This document shows positions 19,222 through 29,062 of a stretch of DNA of 64,000 bases, piece by piece. Numbering within the stretch: the first letter of the stretch is position 1; every line of letters begins with the position of its first letter. This DNA comes from Prorocentrum cordatum (taxonomy: Eukaryota; Sar; Dinophyceae; Prorocentrales; Prorocentraceae), in contig CAUYUJ010020684.1 in assembly GCA_963575745.1 (NCBI GenBank), forward strand, positions 1 to 64,000, read 5' to 3'. Made by a program: the position numbers and the translations under genes. The notes beneath the pieces were generated by a model, which saw nothing but the letters and a program-made list of their open reading frames with translations, had not been told where the DNA came from and made no database searches.

Positions 19222-22200
19222 GGGCGAGGTGGCCCGGGGAGGGCCTGCACGAGTGCACGCGGGTAGCCGATGACCGCTGGGTGTACCCTGGCGTGGGGGG
19301 CGTGGCCGTAGCTGGAGGCGGCTGCTCCAGCCGCCGCGGGCCTGGCGCCTATGGGGCCACGGTAATAGGCGGCAGCCCCGCCGTAGGCCGTGCTGCCGCC
19401 TGTCGGGACTCGCGCGGGAGAGCGGTAGCGTGGCGTGCTCGGCTGTCCTGCGTCGCGTTGGTCGCGCTGCTGAATGCGCTGCTGGTGCTGTTGATATCGC
19501 TGCTGGTCGGCTCTCGAGAGGGGGCGGGTGTCGGGGAGGATGGTGGGCACGTCGGGCCGCTGCCAGCCCCGATAGACGTGCTCGAAGGCGTGGTCTGGGT
19601 AGGTCTCCCCTACGGGTGAGTATCGCCGCACATGCTCCATGTAGTCGATGTTCTGCGGCTCGGAGATCGCCGTGATGTTTACAGCTCGCTGGTGCGCTGG
19701 TCCATAGAGGCAGAAACTACCACGGTTGCTGCGGTCGTGGTTTAGCTCGGCTTCGGTCGTGGCACGGCTCACCATGGCGTCGCAGAGTCGCATGTCGTAG
19801 TCGAGGGCTTGAGGCCCAGGACCACCCTCGGCGTCCCAGTACAGTACCACATCTCGCCAGCGGGTGCGGGTAGTGTGGATGCGCTCGGCGATCGACTCGC
19901 AGACGGTCCTGACCGTGACACGGTCCCTGTACATGTTGGTGATGGCTAGGGAGTAGGGTCGGCGGACCGTCTTGTTGAAGGTGAATTCCTCCTTGAGGGC
20001 CTGGTGGGGGCCGAAGAGCACGTAGCCTTCCCTCCAAAGAGGTTGGTCGGGGAACGGTTCTTCGGGCATCCCCGTTCCTGTGAACCCAGGTGGCCGCCTC
20101 GTGCCGTCAGGCAGTCCCTGCCTGGGGACGCGCCGCGGCCTCGGTGGGAAGTACCATTGACCCTGGTAACCTGCTTGGCCTGGTTGTGGAGGTTCCCCCC
20201 CGGGGCCTGAAGGCGCTCGGGGGGGTTCCTTGAGGTCGTGGTGGGCTGGCGCGTTGCCGAATTGGCGGGCAAGGATGTGCGGCGGCATCCCTGTGGCACG
20301 GACGTCGAGCAGGCTGTGTGGACTGGGGGGATGGGGGCACCTGCTGGACAGGCAGCATGTGTCGGAGTCCCTGTTGTCGGTGCTGTATGCACACGTCCAA
20401 CTGTTGCAAGAGTAGTCCGTGGACCAGTCCATAAGTGTACGCAGTCCGCTGCGGGCACAGTCTGGGCACGTTGGTTGGCCCGAGGTGCCGAGCTGCGTGT
20501 TGCGGCGAGCCGCACAGTACTGACAGCATTGGAATCGACACTGTAGGCAAGACCAGCGTCCTGGTAGAGGCGGGAGCGCATGCTCGTTTGTGCCTGGGTC
20601 GTCTGGGTGGGGTCGAGGGCGATCCCACAAGGGCCAGACGTCAGCAAACCAGGATTGGCCTGTAGTGCGGACAACCTCGGCGGGGAGGCGAGCGTCCTCG
20701 GCATGGCACTCGATCCACTGGGGCCCCATGTCCGCTGGTACCATGACCGTGCGCCAGGTGTCGCCCGCTTTGACGTGGACTTGGGTCGGTGCCCAGAGCT
20801 TAGTAGTGGTGTCGCCGTGGTCGTGGTGGAGGATGACCCAGCCGTCCCGCCCCGCCACCGCAGGGTTAATGACGCGATGGCCCATGACTGTCGTCCCCCA
20901 CGGTAAGTAGGCGCCGTCGTGGTGATCACCAGGGTCAAGCCAGACCTCGATGCCAGGGGCATTGACACGGGCCCGCACATCACGGACGTGGTAGGCGAGG
21001 ACGTGGTAGGCAGTCGGCTCCTCTTCCGTCTCAATGTGCTCCCACGTCTCGATGCCACTGTTGTCTGAGGTGGAGTTTCCGCCACTCTGTCGTGACGAAC
21101 GAGAGGCGGATCGCCGTGGGCGGGCGTGGCCTCGGGCGAGGGCGGCGGCCGCGCTGATGAGGGAAGGCGTACGGCGTTCGTCGGCTCCTGATGACGTCGA
21201 TGAGCGGTCTGGACTGTGCGCCAGGGCTGTGCCTGACTTGTGAGTGCGCGGTGGGCCAGACGCGGCCCCAGGGCTGGAGCCGCTGGGGCGCGACTCGCGT
21301 GCGTCAGGATGCCCCCGCACGGGGACGGCTTGCAAGCCAGTGTACACCAGGTCGATGAGTGGTTTCGGGTCCAGCTGGAGCTTGCGAAGCGAGACGCGTG
21401 GGCGGGGCTGGTTAGGGTCGTCCCTGGTGGCTGCTTCAGTGTCGTAGTGCTGTTTGGCCCATACTCGCGCTGCCTCTGGCGAGTATAGTGCCTGCGGCGG
21501 TGGCCACGCTGCCGCGATGACTGGTCTGCGCCTGGTGCTAGCTTCCTGGTCGTGAGCTTCAGCCGCCTCACGGAGATCTGGATGATCGTAGCCAGCGATG
21601 TGAGGGCGTGCGCACAGTCGCCCATGCCATAGGCGTGTGGTAGGGCACGGCACCTGGAAGCAGCTTCTGTGGGGGCGCACCAGTCCATGCGGATGAGGAG
21701 GCTCAGGACCCGAGGGTAAATGAGACGCGCTCCGTGGGCCTCCCCTTTCACGACGTTGTGCCTGTTTTCCCCGCGCGGTGGTTGGGTGGCCTCGCACATC
21801 CAGAGTGCGATGGGTCCCCACGCGAGGGTGTCGTCTTCGAGACTGTAGGGCGGGTGGGGCGGCATTGCGTACCACGCGGCCAGCGAAGGGTGCACGCTCA
21901 CGTACGTGCGGCCAACGTTGGTGCCAGTTCGACCCTTCGCTTCACGGCGGGGACCTGGCAAGAGGTGCCCTCCGCTGGCAGCAAGACGGGCCGCAAGGTC
22001 GCCGCGGGTCCCATGCCAGAAGACAGTGGGCGCGTCGGTGGTGGGTTGGCGGAGATCCCACGTGAGGTAGGGGAAGATTGTCTCGCCTGAGTTCCCGCCC
22101 GAGTCTTCCAGCACCCAAGTGAGGCGGTTCGGGGGCCTCTGCATGATGTCAGTCCACGGCCCCAGCGCTTGGAGTGTTAGATCATGTGTAAATCGAGGAT

Positions 22201-25026
22201 GGTCGTGGAGTCGCAGAGCGTCTTTGATGTCCTCTGTAGACACGCCACTGTTACCAAGCGCAAAGCCGTTTTGGTACAGGGCGTTGAGGATGCTCTTCGG
22301 CGGCACGGGGACCGCTGGGTCGCGCTGGATAGTGTTGCGTAAGTTGCGTGTCGGTGGCTTGAGGGCTGTGTAAGGCATACCAGGGCCTGAAGGCGCCTGG
22401 GGCCTGGCGGGTGATGCATAGCGTGCTCGCCGTCGTGGTGGTTGGGTGTCCGCGTCGGGAGAGGAACCACGAGCATCAGCATGTCGGAAGATGGACCACG
22501 GGCTATCGTGGGTGCACTCACGTGTTTCCCTTGCCTCGGTGTCGCTGCCGTGTGCTGTGGCATCCTCGTTAGTCGGTAGGTTACCGTATGCCGCGCCGCT
22601 TTTGGAGCCGTCTCGCGGGGACGGGCTGGTCGATCTTGGTGTGACAGACGAGGCTCGCGATACGGCGGCAGTGACTTCGACGATGGCGGCGGTGGTGGCG
22701 GTGGTGACATCGGCGACTGCGGCGGCAACTGCTGCGGCGTAGTGTTCCTGCAGCAGCGGATGTCGGAGTGAGTGCACGTGCTGGTCGTCGTGTTCGTCGG
22801 CAAGCGTGCACGGCATTGTGTATGTGGCCTCATCGCGCGGCCTCCTGCTCGGTTGGCAACAGCGGAGGCACCACTGGGCTGTGGATGAGTCCAGGGCCCG
22901 CGCACAGATGCGGGCTCCTACGTGTCCGACGGCTCCTTGAGCAAGAAGTTTGGCGCCGACGAGTAGAAGACCGCACACGACTCCACCCGTGGCAATAGCC
23001 CCGAGTTTGCCGCTGGCCCATTTCAGGACACCCCCGAGGCCGACCCCGACTGCGCTGGCTCCGCCCGAGACGCTATCTCTGAGTTTGACGCTGGTCCATT
23101 TGAGAGTGGCCCACAATGCGGACGTGACGTTGTATGTCGTTGTGCGTCGGGATGTGGTGGGCACAGATGGGCCTGGTGCCGCCGCTTCACGTCGTCGTCG
23201 TTGTCGGTAGCTGGGGTCTCGGCTCGGTGTCGGCAAGTACCCATCGATCTGGTCCTTGTACGGCATTGCTATCACGATGGCGTACGTGGCCACAAAGAGG
23301 CAGATGAGGCAGCCACAGTGTCGTGATGCCGCTGCGCTGTGCTGGGGCTCGTGGGAACCGCTGGCATCTGGGTACTCATCATCGATGGGGTCGTTGTCGA
23401 TGTCGGCCTGCCAGTGGTCAATGACACTGGGGTTGGAGTCAGTCACGTTAACACGGTATACAGAGGTGCGGGGCGTGGTGCTGCCACCTGCGGTCTGGGG
23501 ATGTCCAGGTCCAGCCAGTGCTGCAGCGGGGCTGAAGCCGCCACTGCGCGAGCTGGCATGAGCTGGCGATGCAGTGGTATGGCTTGTCGCGTCGGCGGCA
23601 GTGGCGCCTTCAGCGTCGTTGAGCTGTGCGCAGGGGTCGGCCTGGGCCGAGTTGTTGGGCGGACTGCTGTGCGACGAGGTGTGCCCTAGGTGGGGTTCAC
23701 TGTCGCGGTCACGCTGGGCCGTGTCGCCTGGTGGTGTCGTGCCGTCGCGATCCTGGGTTTCCATGTCGTCCTGGCTATCGTCCCCGTAGCCCAGGGATAT
23801 GTTGCTGATATCGTCCGGCGCGTGGAACGAGTCCAGGGGTGTGTCGCTGATGTCGCTGGCCGCGATGTGCTGGAGCAGCCATGATACGGGGTCGTCTGCG
23901 GCCTGATCACCCGTGGCGTGCTGGGCGAGGCCAGCTGGCGGTGGTGGGTTAAGCGGTTCCATCGGTGCCGCGGCGAGCTCCGCCTCGACAAGCGGCTGCA
24001 TGTCTGTCGGGTGGTGCAGGATCGCATCAGCGAGGTACGCCAGGGCGTCTTGGTCGGGTGGGGGAAGGCCTCTTGGTAGTAAGGCGTGGGCCCGTGAGAG
24101 GTATGGCGGCAATGGTGCCGTGAAAGCCTCAGGGCCGACGAGCTGGGCACGAGCGCCCTGGTATTCCAGAAGGAGGCCAAAGTAGCGAGTGGGGTACTCG
24201 CGGCTGCCCTGGATACGAGTGAGGTTGCGGTTGGTGCGCTGTCTGTCGGGGCCTGCTCTGTGCCAGATGTCCTCGCACATGTCGAACGCGGTGCGCTGGC
24301 GCAGGGCGTCGGTTGTGTCCTCAGAGTCCTCCTGGAAAGGTGATCGTACTGTGGCAGATGAAGCGTCGCCAGGATGTACGGGACGCAGTCCTCGAGCCAT
24401 GCCCAGAACACGTCCTGGTGGTCCTCACCTGGTGCCCACGCCGCAGCGCACGGTATGAGCCGGGCGCGGATCATCATCAGGTGCCAGAAAGCGGGGTCCT
24501 CCTCGGGTTCGCCCCTAGCGCACAGGGGGGTGGTGAGACCCGTGGGGCTATAGCGGGGCACGACAGCGGGGCTGAAGCCGCCACTGCGTGCCTGGCCTAT
24601 ATCAACGTCCCCGTCAAGGATCTGCTGCACCACGGTCGAGGCCACGCTGGGGGTGGATTTCGATGCATGTGTCGTAGTTGACAAGGGCGTGCATGCGCTC
24701 ACGATGGCGCCCAGCGGTCCGTTGCCGCACGGACCCGCGGCTGCGGTGCTGTTCACGATCGGGTCCAAAATGGTGCAGTGATCGTACTTGTAGATGCTGT
24801 CATCGTAAAGGTAGAAAAGAGTCCCACGTTCAGCGTGTCGCAGGAAAACCTCACCTCCATGCTGGGGCGCACCGCCTGAAGACGGGTGTGCTCCAGCGAG
24901 CGAGGGGAGGGCCAGGCTGCAGGCAAGGCGCCACATGATGGCGAGGCCTGGCGGGCGGCGCGAGCGATGAGCCAAAAGCTGCATGTCAGCACGCATCCTC
25001 AGATACCCCTGCATGCTCATGTACAT
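19146..25026 (-). CDS. Large membrane/cysteine-rich protein of the minus-strand element, two frame breaks
   Basis: Family not recognised. Coding character passes through three frames: 25026 to about 24340, then to about 21530, then to the stop at 19146. Each step is a net -1 shift, either real breaks, programmed frameshifts or consensus deletions. The N-terminus has a signal-like hydrophobic run (MWRLACSLALPSLAGA), then an Asp-rich segment. Two further hydrophobic segments follow: CLICLFVATYAIVIA (near 23300) and TGGVVCGLLLVGAKLLA (near 22950). Near 22040-21850 a TVFWHGTRGDLAARL...RTYVSVHPSLAAWYA region recalls the His/Tyr pockets of ADP-ribosyltransferases or KptA; this is tentative. Near 20560-20330 there is a cysteine cluster (CLQCRFQCCQYC, CPDC) that probably binds zinc. 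The tail is Gln/Arg-rich. It overlaps the ORF2 frame by 76 bases, and a hairpin begins three bases past its stop. Confidence 0.6.
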
Positions 25027-25085
25027 TGCAACAATCACGCCCCCTGCAAGATGACGGGTGTCCCTACACCAGATAGCTTGCGCGT

Positions 25086-25103
25086 GCTGCTGCCAAAACT
25101 GAC
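25086..25103 (-). other. Possible weak spliced-leader relic
   Basis: Read on the minus strand the segment is GTCAG-TTTTGGC-AGCAG. It shares TTTTGGC and parts of both flanks with the leader (about 13 of 17 positions with one insertion). It lies about 60 bases before ATG 25026 of the large membrane-protein gene. The position fits, but the match is weak. Confidence 0.35.
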
Positions 25104-25197
25104 ATGATATGACAAGAAAGAGATACGACGCGAAGAGAGAAGAGATGCCTCTGAAGGCGCTTCCTCGGAGGGCTGAGGCAGGCTCTCTGAGGCACCT

Positions 25198-25949
25198 TCA
25201 ATAGGGTTCCTGGGTGACCCGACCCTTGTCTTTGCCTTTGTCAGCCCCTGGGGGCCCCGTCCCTGGGGTGACCTGGCCTGGCTGGTCGATCCACCCGCAG
25301 ACAACCACGGGATCGGCAACTGATGCAGCTTCCTCCTTCTTAGTTTCGAGAGTGGCCACCTGTGGCAGGTGGATGGTGCCCCCCGTGAGGTGCCCGAGGA
25401 GGGCCTGGATGTCGCCACGCAGTGCAGCGGCTTCGGCGGTTGCCGTCTGTTGCTGGGTGACGACGGTGGCAAGCCCCCGTTCCAAACCTGAGACGTGCTC
25501 CGTGAGTGTGGCCTGGGAGGAGAGAACGCCCGCAAGCTGAACCTGCATGTTATCCACCGTGTTGGCAAGCAGCTCGTGCTGTTGTTCCATGTGTTGGATG
25601 CGGGTCGTGGCGGCATCTGGCAGTTTAGGGGCCGATGCGAAGCGTTCGCCGAAGGTGTTGAGTTCGTGGGAAGCCACGCTGTATTCATCACCTGATGAGA
25701 GGATCTCGACGTCGTCAGCGTCGCCTGGTACTTCGGCGGCTGTGGCAGCGTCCCCTTCGGTGTGGCCCCCATCTTCAGCCGCCACCGTGCCAAGCTGCGG
25801 GTCATGACCACCTGATCCTTGGACGGCCGTCTGCTCGGCAGCTCCGTCCGTGCCGTGCGGGGGTGCAGAGGAGCTGCGGCCTGGGGCGCCGTGTGATCTT
25901 GCGTGCGGCGTGGCGTCGCGTTTCCCGCTGGAGGATCGGTGGCGCTTGG
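25198..25949 (-). CDS. Acidic coiled-coil segment, probable C-terminal part of the ORF1-like protein
   Basis: The frame is open through the stop of the upstream 540-codon ORF (25950) and continues with a basic linker (AKRHRSSSGKRD). It then has an acidic stretch (DDVEILSSGDEYS) and a long coiled coil (QHMEQQHELLANTVDN, then QATLTEHVSGLERGL). It ends RVTQEPY at 25198. Joining it to the preceding ORF needs a -1 shift near 25955. An RNA-binding region followed by a coiled coil is typical of LINE ORF1 proteins, although there the coiled coil is usually N-terminal. It may instead be a separate small ORF. Confidence 0.55.
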
Positions 25950-27572
25950 CTAAGGCTCCTCCTTGGGGATCAGGAGCGGTGCGACGCCCTTGCCTTTGGG
26001 CGTGGCAGTCATGAGGTCGTGGAGGTAAGGGCTCTGGGCCGCTTTGGTGAGGAGTGTGCCAGTGGCGGGGCTGAAGCCGCCACCACGGGCTGGCGGCGTC
26101 ACAGGCTCTGTGATAGTGGTAGGCGTGACGATGGTAACGTTGTCCCTCTTCGGCACCACCTCAGCCAGCGGGGCCTCGGTGATGCTCCACGGGATGGGGC
26201 ACCCTGCGACCTGTACCGTATATGTGAGTGGGGGACGATGGGCGCGCACTAAGGCAAACTGAGCCGAAGTGGCTGGGTCCCAGGCGGTGTGGTAGACCTC
26301 ACAGTCCCATTTAACGGACGGGCCCGTGAGAGTCTTGGCGAGCTGGGTCAGCGTGGCGTGGCGTGCCGCAATGCCAGTGATGCGGTAGCGCGTCTTGGCG
26401 AGGGTGGCTTCGCAGCCGCGGATGCTGACGGCAGCAGCCTTGGCGGCGTCTGACCCTCGTGAAACACGGATCCCCAATAAGCCTGACTTGCCGTGCCTGA
26501 CGACTCCCAGGGCCTTGAAATCCACCGACTTCTGGAACGCATCTGCCATCGTGATGGGCTGGTCCTCAGGGAACCACACGGTCTGGTACTTGTCTGCAGT
26601 GGGCTCGTCTGCACCTACGTTGCTGAGGTCGTAGGTGGCGCCGAGTTGCCCTGAACCCGCCAAGACCTTGTCGACCGCTTGAAGACTGACGCCGAAGGTG
26701 GCAGCCAGGGACCTCTTTCCGACGCCCGATCCAAACCTGCCTAGGCTTTTGCAGGGTTCGAGGATGGTGACGGCTTTAAAGTTGCCGTGGAAGAGGGCCT
26801 TGAAGGTGTCCTGGAGCTGACTATCGAGCTCCTGGCGGCGAGCGTCTTTCTTGGACTCCCTGTGCTTTTGGTTTTGGCGCGCCTTGTCCTGTGGAGCGGA
26901 GTCCCTTCGGAAAGGACCCTTGGCGCGTGGACCACCGTTCACGGGGGCACCTCCCGAGAACTGGTCCTCGAAGGCCTGATGCATGGAGGGGACTGCGGCG
27001 ATGGCCTCGGTTTCATGTATGGTCGCCCGAATCCAGCATACGTGGTCGGCAGGGTCGATGGTGGCGACGGCTACTTTTTCCGTGCAGGCGACTTCCTTGG
27101 TGCCCAGCTGGTACACGGTCACGGGGACGTGCGTGTGGACCACTTTGGGCGCCTTGGGGTGACGCTTCAGCACGGGGACGGCGAGCTCGGTACCGACGTA
27201 GTTATCGTTTTTTGGGCCCATGACAGCAATCGCAAGCTGACCCGTGGTACGCTTACCCTGCTCGAGGTGGTGTTGCAGCAGCCGTTCACCGCTCTCGTAG
27301 TCGTGGAGGCTGATACTGGGCTTGTACGTCTTGCCGTCGTCAAGTGATGTGGGTTCGGCGAGGACTGGGACCTTCCAAAAGGCCGGGTCCAAGGCAATGA
27401 ATTGGGTGCCCGCAGCCTGAAGACGTGCGGACCCAGCTGGTGGGTGTGATGTGTCACCGCCAATGCGCTTAGGCTTGCTGCGCTGGTGGTGATCCAGCGT
27501 GTAGCTGATCTGGTTGGCGGCGCACATGCGGATCAAGGCACTGCCGAGCTTCTTCGTGTTGGTCTTGTGCAT
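25950..27572 (-). CDS. ORF1-like protein of the minus-strand element
   Basis: A 540-codon ORF from ATG 27572 (MHKTNTKKLGSALIR). The N-terminal half has repeated beta-rich segments (HTHVPVTVYQLGTKEVACTE). A very basic region (KARQNQKHRESKKDARRQEL) follows at about residues 225-250. The second half holds two alternating helix/strand segments (FKALGVVRHGKSGLLGIRVS and ATLAKTRYRITGIAARHAT) suggestive of ferredoxin-like RNA-binding folds. No motif fixes the family. As the first gene of a three-gene unit whose last gene is an EN-RT-RNase H polyprotein, it is the natural candidate for a nucleic-acid-binding ORF1 protein. Hairpins lie near both ends (27403-27434 and 26062-26083). Confidence 0.65.
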   Translation of the reverse strand: MHKTNTKKLGSALIRMCAANQISYTLDHHQRSKPKRIGGDTSHPPAGSARLQAAGTQFIALDPAFWKVPVLAEPTSLDDGKTYKPSISLHDYESGERLLQHHLEQGKRTTGQLAIAVMGPKNDNYVGTELAVPVLKRHPKAPKVVHTHVPVTVYQLGTKEVACTEKVAVATIDPADHVCWIRATIHETEAIAAVPSMHQAFEDQFSGGAPVNGGPRAKGPFRRDSAPQDKARQNQKHRESKKDARRQELDSQLQDTFKALFHGNFKAVTILEPCKSLGRFGSGVGKRSLAATFGVSLQAVDKVLAGSGQLGATYDLSNVGADEPTADKYQTVWFPEDQPITMADAFQKSVDFKALGVVRHGKSGLLGIRVSRGSDAAKAAAVSIRGCEATLAKTRYRITGIAARHATLTQLAKTLTGPSVKWDCEVYHTAWDPATSAQFALVRAHRPPLTYTVQVAGCPIPWSITEAPLAEVVPKRDNVTIVTPTTITEPVTPPARGGGFSPATGTLLTKAAQSPYLHDLMTATPKGKGVAPLLIPKEEP

Positions 27573-27766
27573 GTCGTACGTGGCCTGAGCTCATCCGCGT
27601 TCAGCTCGGCAAGCCCGTTGTATGCGGCCGTGGGGCGGTCAGACCCCGCTTGCTTGAAAGCTGCGATGCAGTCCTGCTTGCGTTGGAGGAGAGACCCTTC
27701 AGCAGCAGGACGTGAGCTCGGAGGCTGCTTGGAAGAGCGACGGCGCTCCGGCTTACTGGGGGCCAT
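27533..27766 (-). CDS. Short basic ORF, possible true N-terminus of the ORF1-like protein
   Basis: ATG 27766 opens a 77-codon frame (MAPSKPERRRSSKQPPSS, then LLQRKQDCIAAFKQAG). It has better coding character than a random frame. It overlaps the start of the 540-codon ORF in the -1 frame. Either it is an upstream ORF or a one-base deletion separates it from the main ORF. Confidence 0.4.
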   Translation of the reverse strand: MAPSKPERRRSSKQPPSSRPAAEGSLLQRKQDCIAAFKQAGSDRPTAAYNGLAELNADELRPRTTCTRPTRRSSAVP

Positions 27767-27919
27767 TGCTGCGGGCGCTCTGGTGGGGAGAGGTGACGCG
27801 AATCAGTAGGGTCCTGCTGGGACCCCTCCGGTCTCGCGAGGCCTGGGAGTCTGGCTCCGAGGCGGGGCGCTTCGCGTCGCGGCTGCGGTCTGAGTGCTGG
27901 GCACTCTCGAGCCGAGACT

Positions 27920-27957
<38 letters not shown>

Positions 27958-27994
27958 CGAGAGAGAAAAAGAGAGAGAGAGAGAGAGAGAGAGA
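27920..27994. repeat. (GA)n microsatellite
   Basis: About 75 bases of GA dinucleotides with small interruptions, just upstream of the minus-strand ORF1-like gene. Confidence 0.95.
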
Positions 27995-28059
27995 GCGCGG
28001 CCGTGGATCTCGGAACGCGCCCCTCCCCAAACGCATCAGGTGGACATTCAAACCAATAT

Positions 28060-28175
28060 TCGAATCGAGAGTGGCATCGGTAATGAGGTCGATTGGGTGA
28101 GATCGATAGTGAGATCTATTTGGCGCCGATATCTATATCAATTGGATAGGAACGGCATCGATAGTGTGATCGGCC
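28060..28175 (+). repeat. Minisatellite, left partner of an inverted pair
   Basis: Degenerate units of GATCGATAGTGAGATC. The reverse complement of the same unit (CTCACTATCGATCTCACT) is repeated at 29085-29235, so the intervening gene is bounded by an imperfect inverted repeat. Confidence 0.6.
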
Positions 28176-28249
28176 AACCGTCAACCCAGCGACTTCCGCA
28201 GCCGTTTGGGGGTCGAGGTGGCGGCGCGCTCGCGGCTTCGGCGCCCAAT

Positions 28250-29062
28250 ATGCTGCCGAGACCGCCTCGGCACCCTCCTCCCGCGGCGCTCCGCATCGCG
28301 GCGGCGCCCAGCATGCTGCCGAGACCGCCTCGGCACCCTCCTCCGCCCCCGCCGCCGATCCGCATCGCGGCGGCGGGGGCGGAGCCGCGGTCGCCGTGGT
28401 CGCCGATCCGCATCGCAGCTGGCGAGGGGGTGGCTGGCGGAGCCGTGGTCGCCGAGCGCGACTCCAGGTCAAGGCCGTCCGCATGCGAGGAGGTGGTCGA
28501 CGAGCGCGACTCCAGGTCATGGCCGTCCGGCGAGGGGGTGGCTGGCGGAGCCGTGGTCGCCGAGCGCGACTCCAGATCAAGGCTGTCCGCATGCGAGGAG
28601 GCGCCAAGGCCTGGCGCCGCCTCGCCATCGCCGAGATCTCGGAGCCCCGTGGGGCTGGCTGGCAGAGCCGAGACTGGCGAGGATGCGGATGGCAGAGCCG
28701 AGGAGTTGGCTGATGAGGTGATGCTGATGGCAGTTGCCGAGGAAGCTGCCACCAGGCTTCTGCACGCCATGAGGCTGCTGCACGCCGAGACGGTGGTCGA
28801 CGAGGCCATGGCAGAGGGGGAGCTGCGCTGGAAGGAGGTAGCGGAGCTGTGCAGGCCCTACCAGGAGGCGGCGGAGCGCTGGGAAATGGCAGAGGCGGAG
28901 CGGGACTGCCACGCCGCCGAGTTGGAGGCGGCGCGGACGGCGGCTGCGGGGGCGTGCCGTGCGGCTCGAGCTGAGCGCGGCCCAATTGCTCAGGTTAGTA
29001 TCGCTCGAATGGTCCGTGCTGTCCGTGCTGTAGAGCGCTGTCGGGTGTTTGGCCCCGCGTGA
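28250..29062 (+). CDS. Hypothetical 270-aa protein with helical C-terminus
   Basis: Family not recognised. From ATG 28250 the first third is Pro/His-rich with two copies of MLPRPPRHPPP. The middle has a 108-bp (36-aa) tandem repeat at about 28422-28640 (EGVAGGAVVAERDSRS). The last 120 residues are strongly helical and charged (AEEAATRLLHAMRLLHAET, then AERWEMAEAERDCHAAELEAA), as in a coiled coil. The frame is also open upstream to GTG 28040 across a minisatellite, which I left out. The gene is flanked on both sides by related minisatellites in opposite orientation. Confidence 0.5.
   Translation: MLPRPPRHPPPAALRIAAAPSMLPRPPRHPPPPPPPIRIAAAGAEPRSPWSPIRIAAGEGVAGGAVVAERDSRSRPSACEEVVDERDSRSWPSGEGVAGGAVVAERDSRSRLSACEEAPRPGAASPSPRSRSPVGLAGRAETGEDADGRAEELADEVMLMAVAEEAATRLLHAMRLLHAETVVDEAMAEGELRWKEVAELCRPYQEAAERWEMAEAERDCHAAELEAARTAAAGACRAARAERGPIAQVSIARMVRAVRAVERCRVFGPA

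Larger units (their letters stand above)
12439..27434 (+). repeat. Family-B hairpins: 14 dispersed copies with varying but complementary outer stems
   Basis: Plus-strand core GGCT-GA-AGCC followed by a bulged G, at 12439-12461, 12555-12579, 13856-13876, 16108-16128, 17901-17924, 19120-19142, 20195-20225, 21261-21292, 22380-22400, 23523-23547, 24564-24586, 24861-24897, 26062-26083 and 27403-27434. Variants keep pairing: GCCT-GA-AGGC (20205, 22385) and GGCT-GG-AGCC (12445, 21272). Outer stems differ but pair. Examples are TCCTG/CAGGA (13856), CCCCTG/CAGGGG (19120), GCGGGGG/CCCCCGC (12555), GCTGG/CCAGC (16108) and a 13-bp stem at 24861. Two have mismatches inside the core (GCCT/AGAC at 24874 and 27415). 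All lie on one strand and mostly in Gly/Ser/Pro/Ala linkers of the minus-strand proteins, in different reading frames. Confidence 0.85.
27767..28249. other. Boundary region right of the minus-strand element
   Basis: Contains the GA tract (27920-27994). At 28075-28175 there is a degenerate minisatellite built on GATCGATAGTGAGATC. No gene is visible. Confidence 0.5.
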
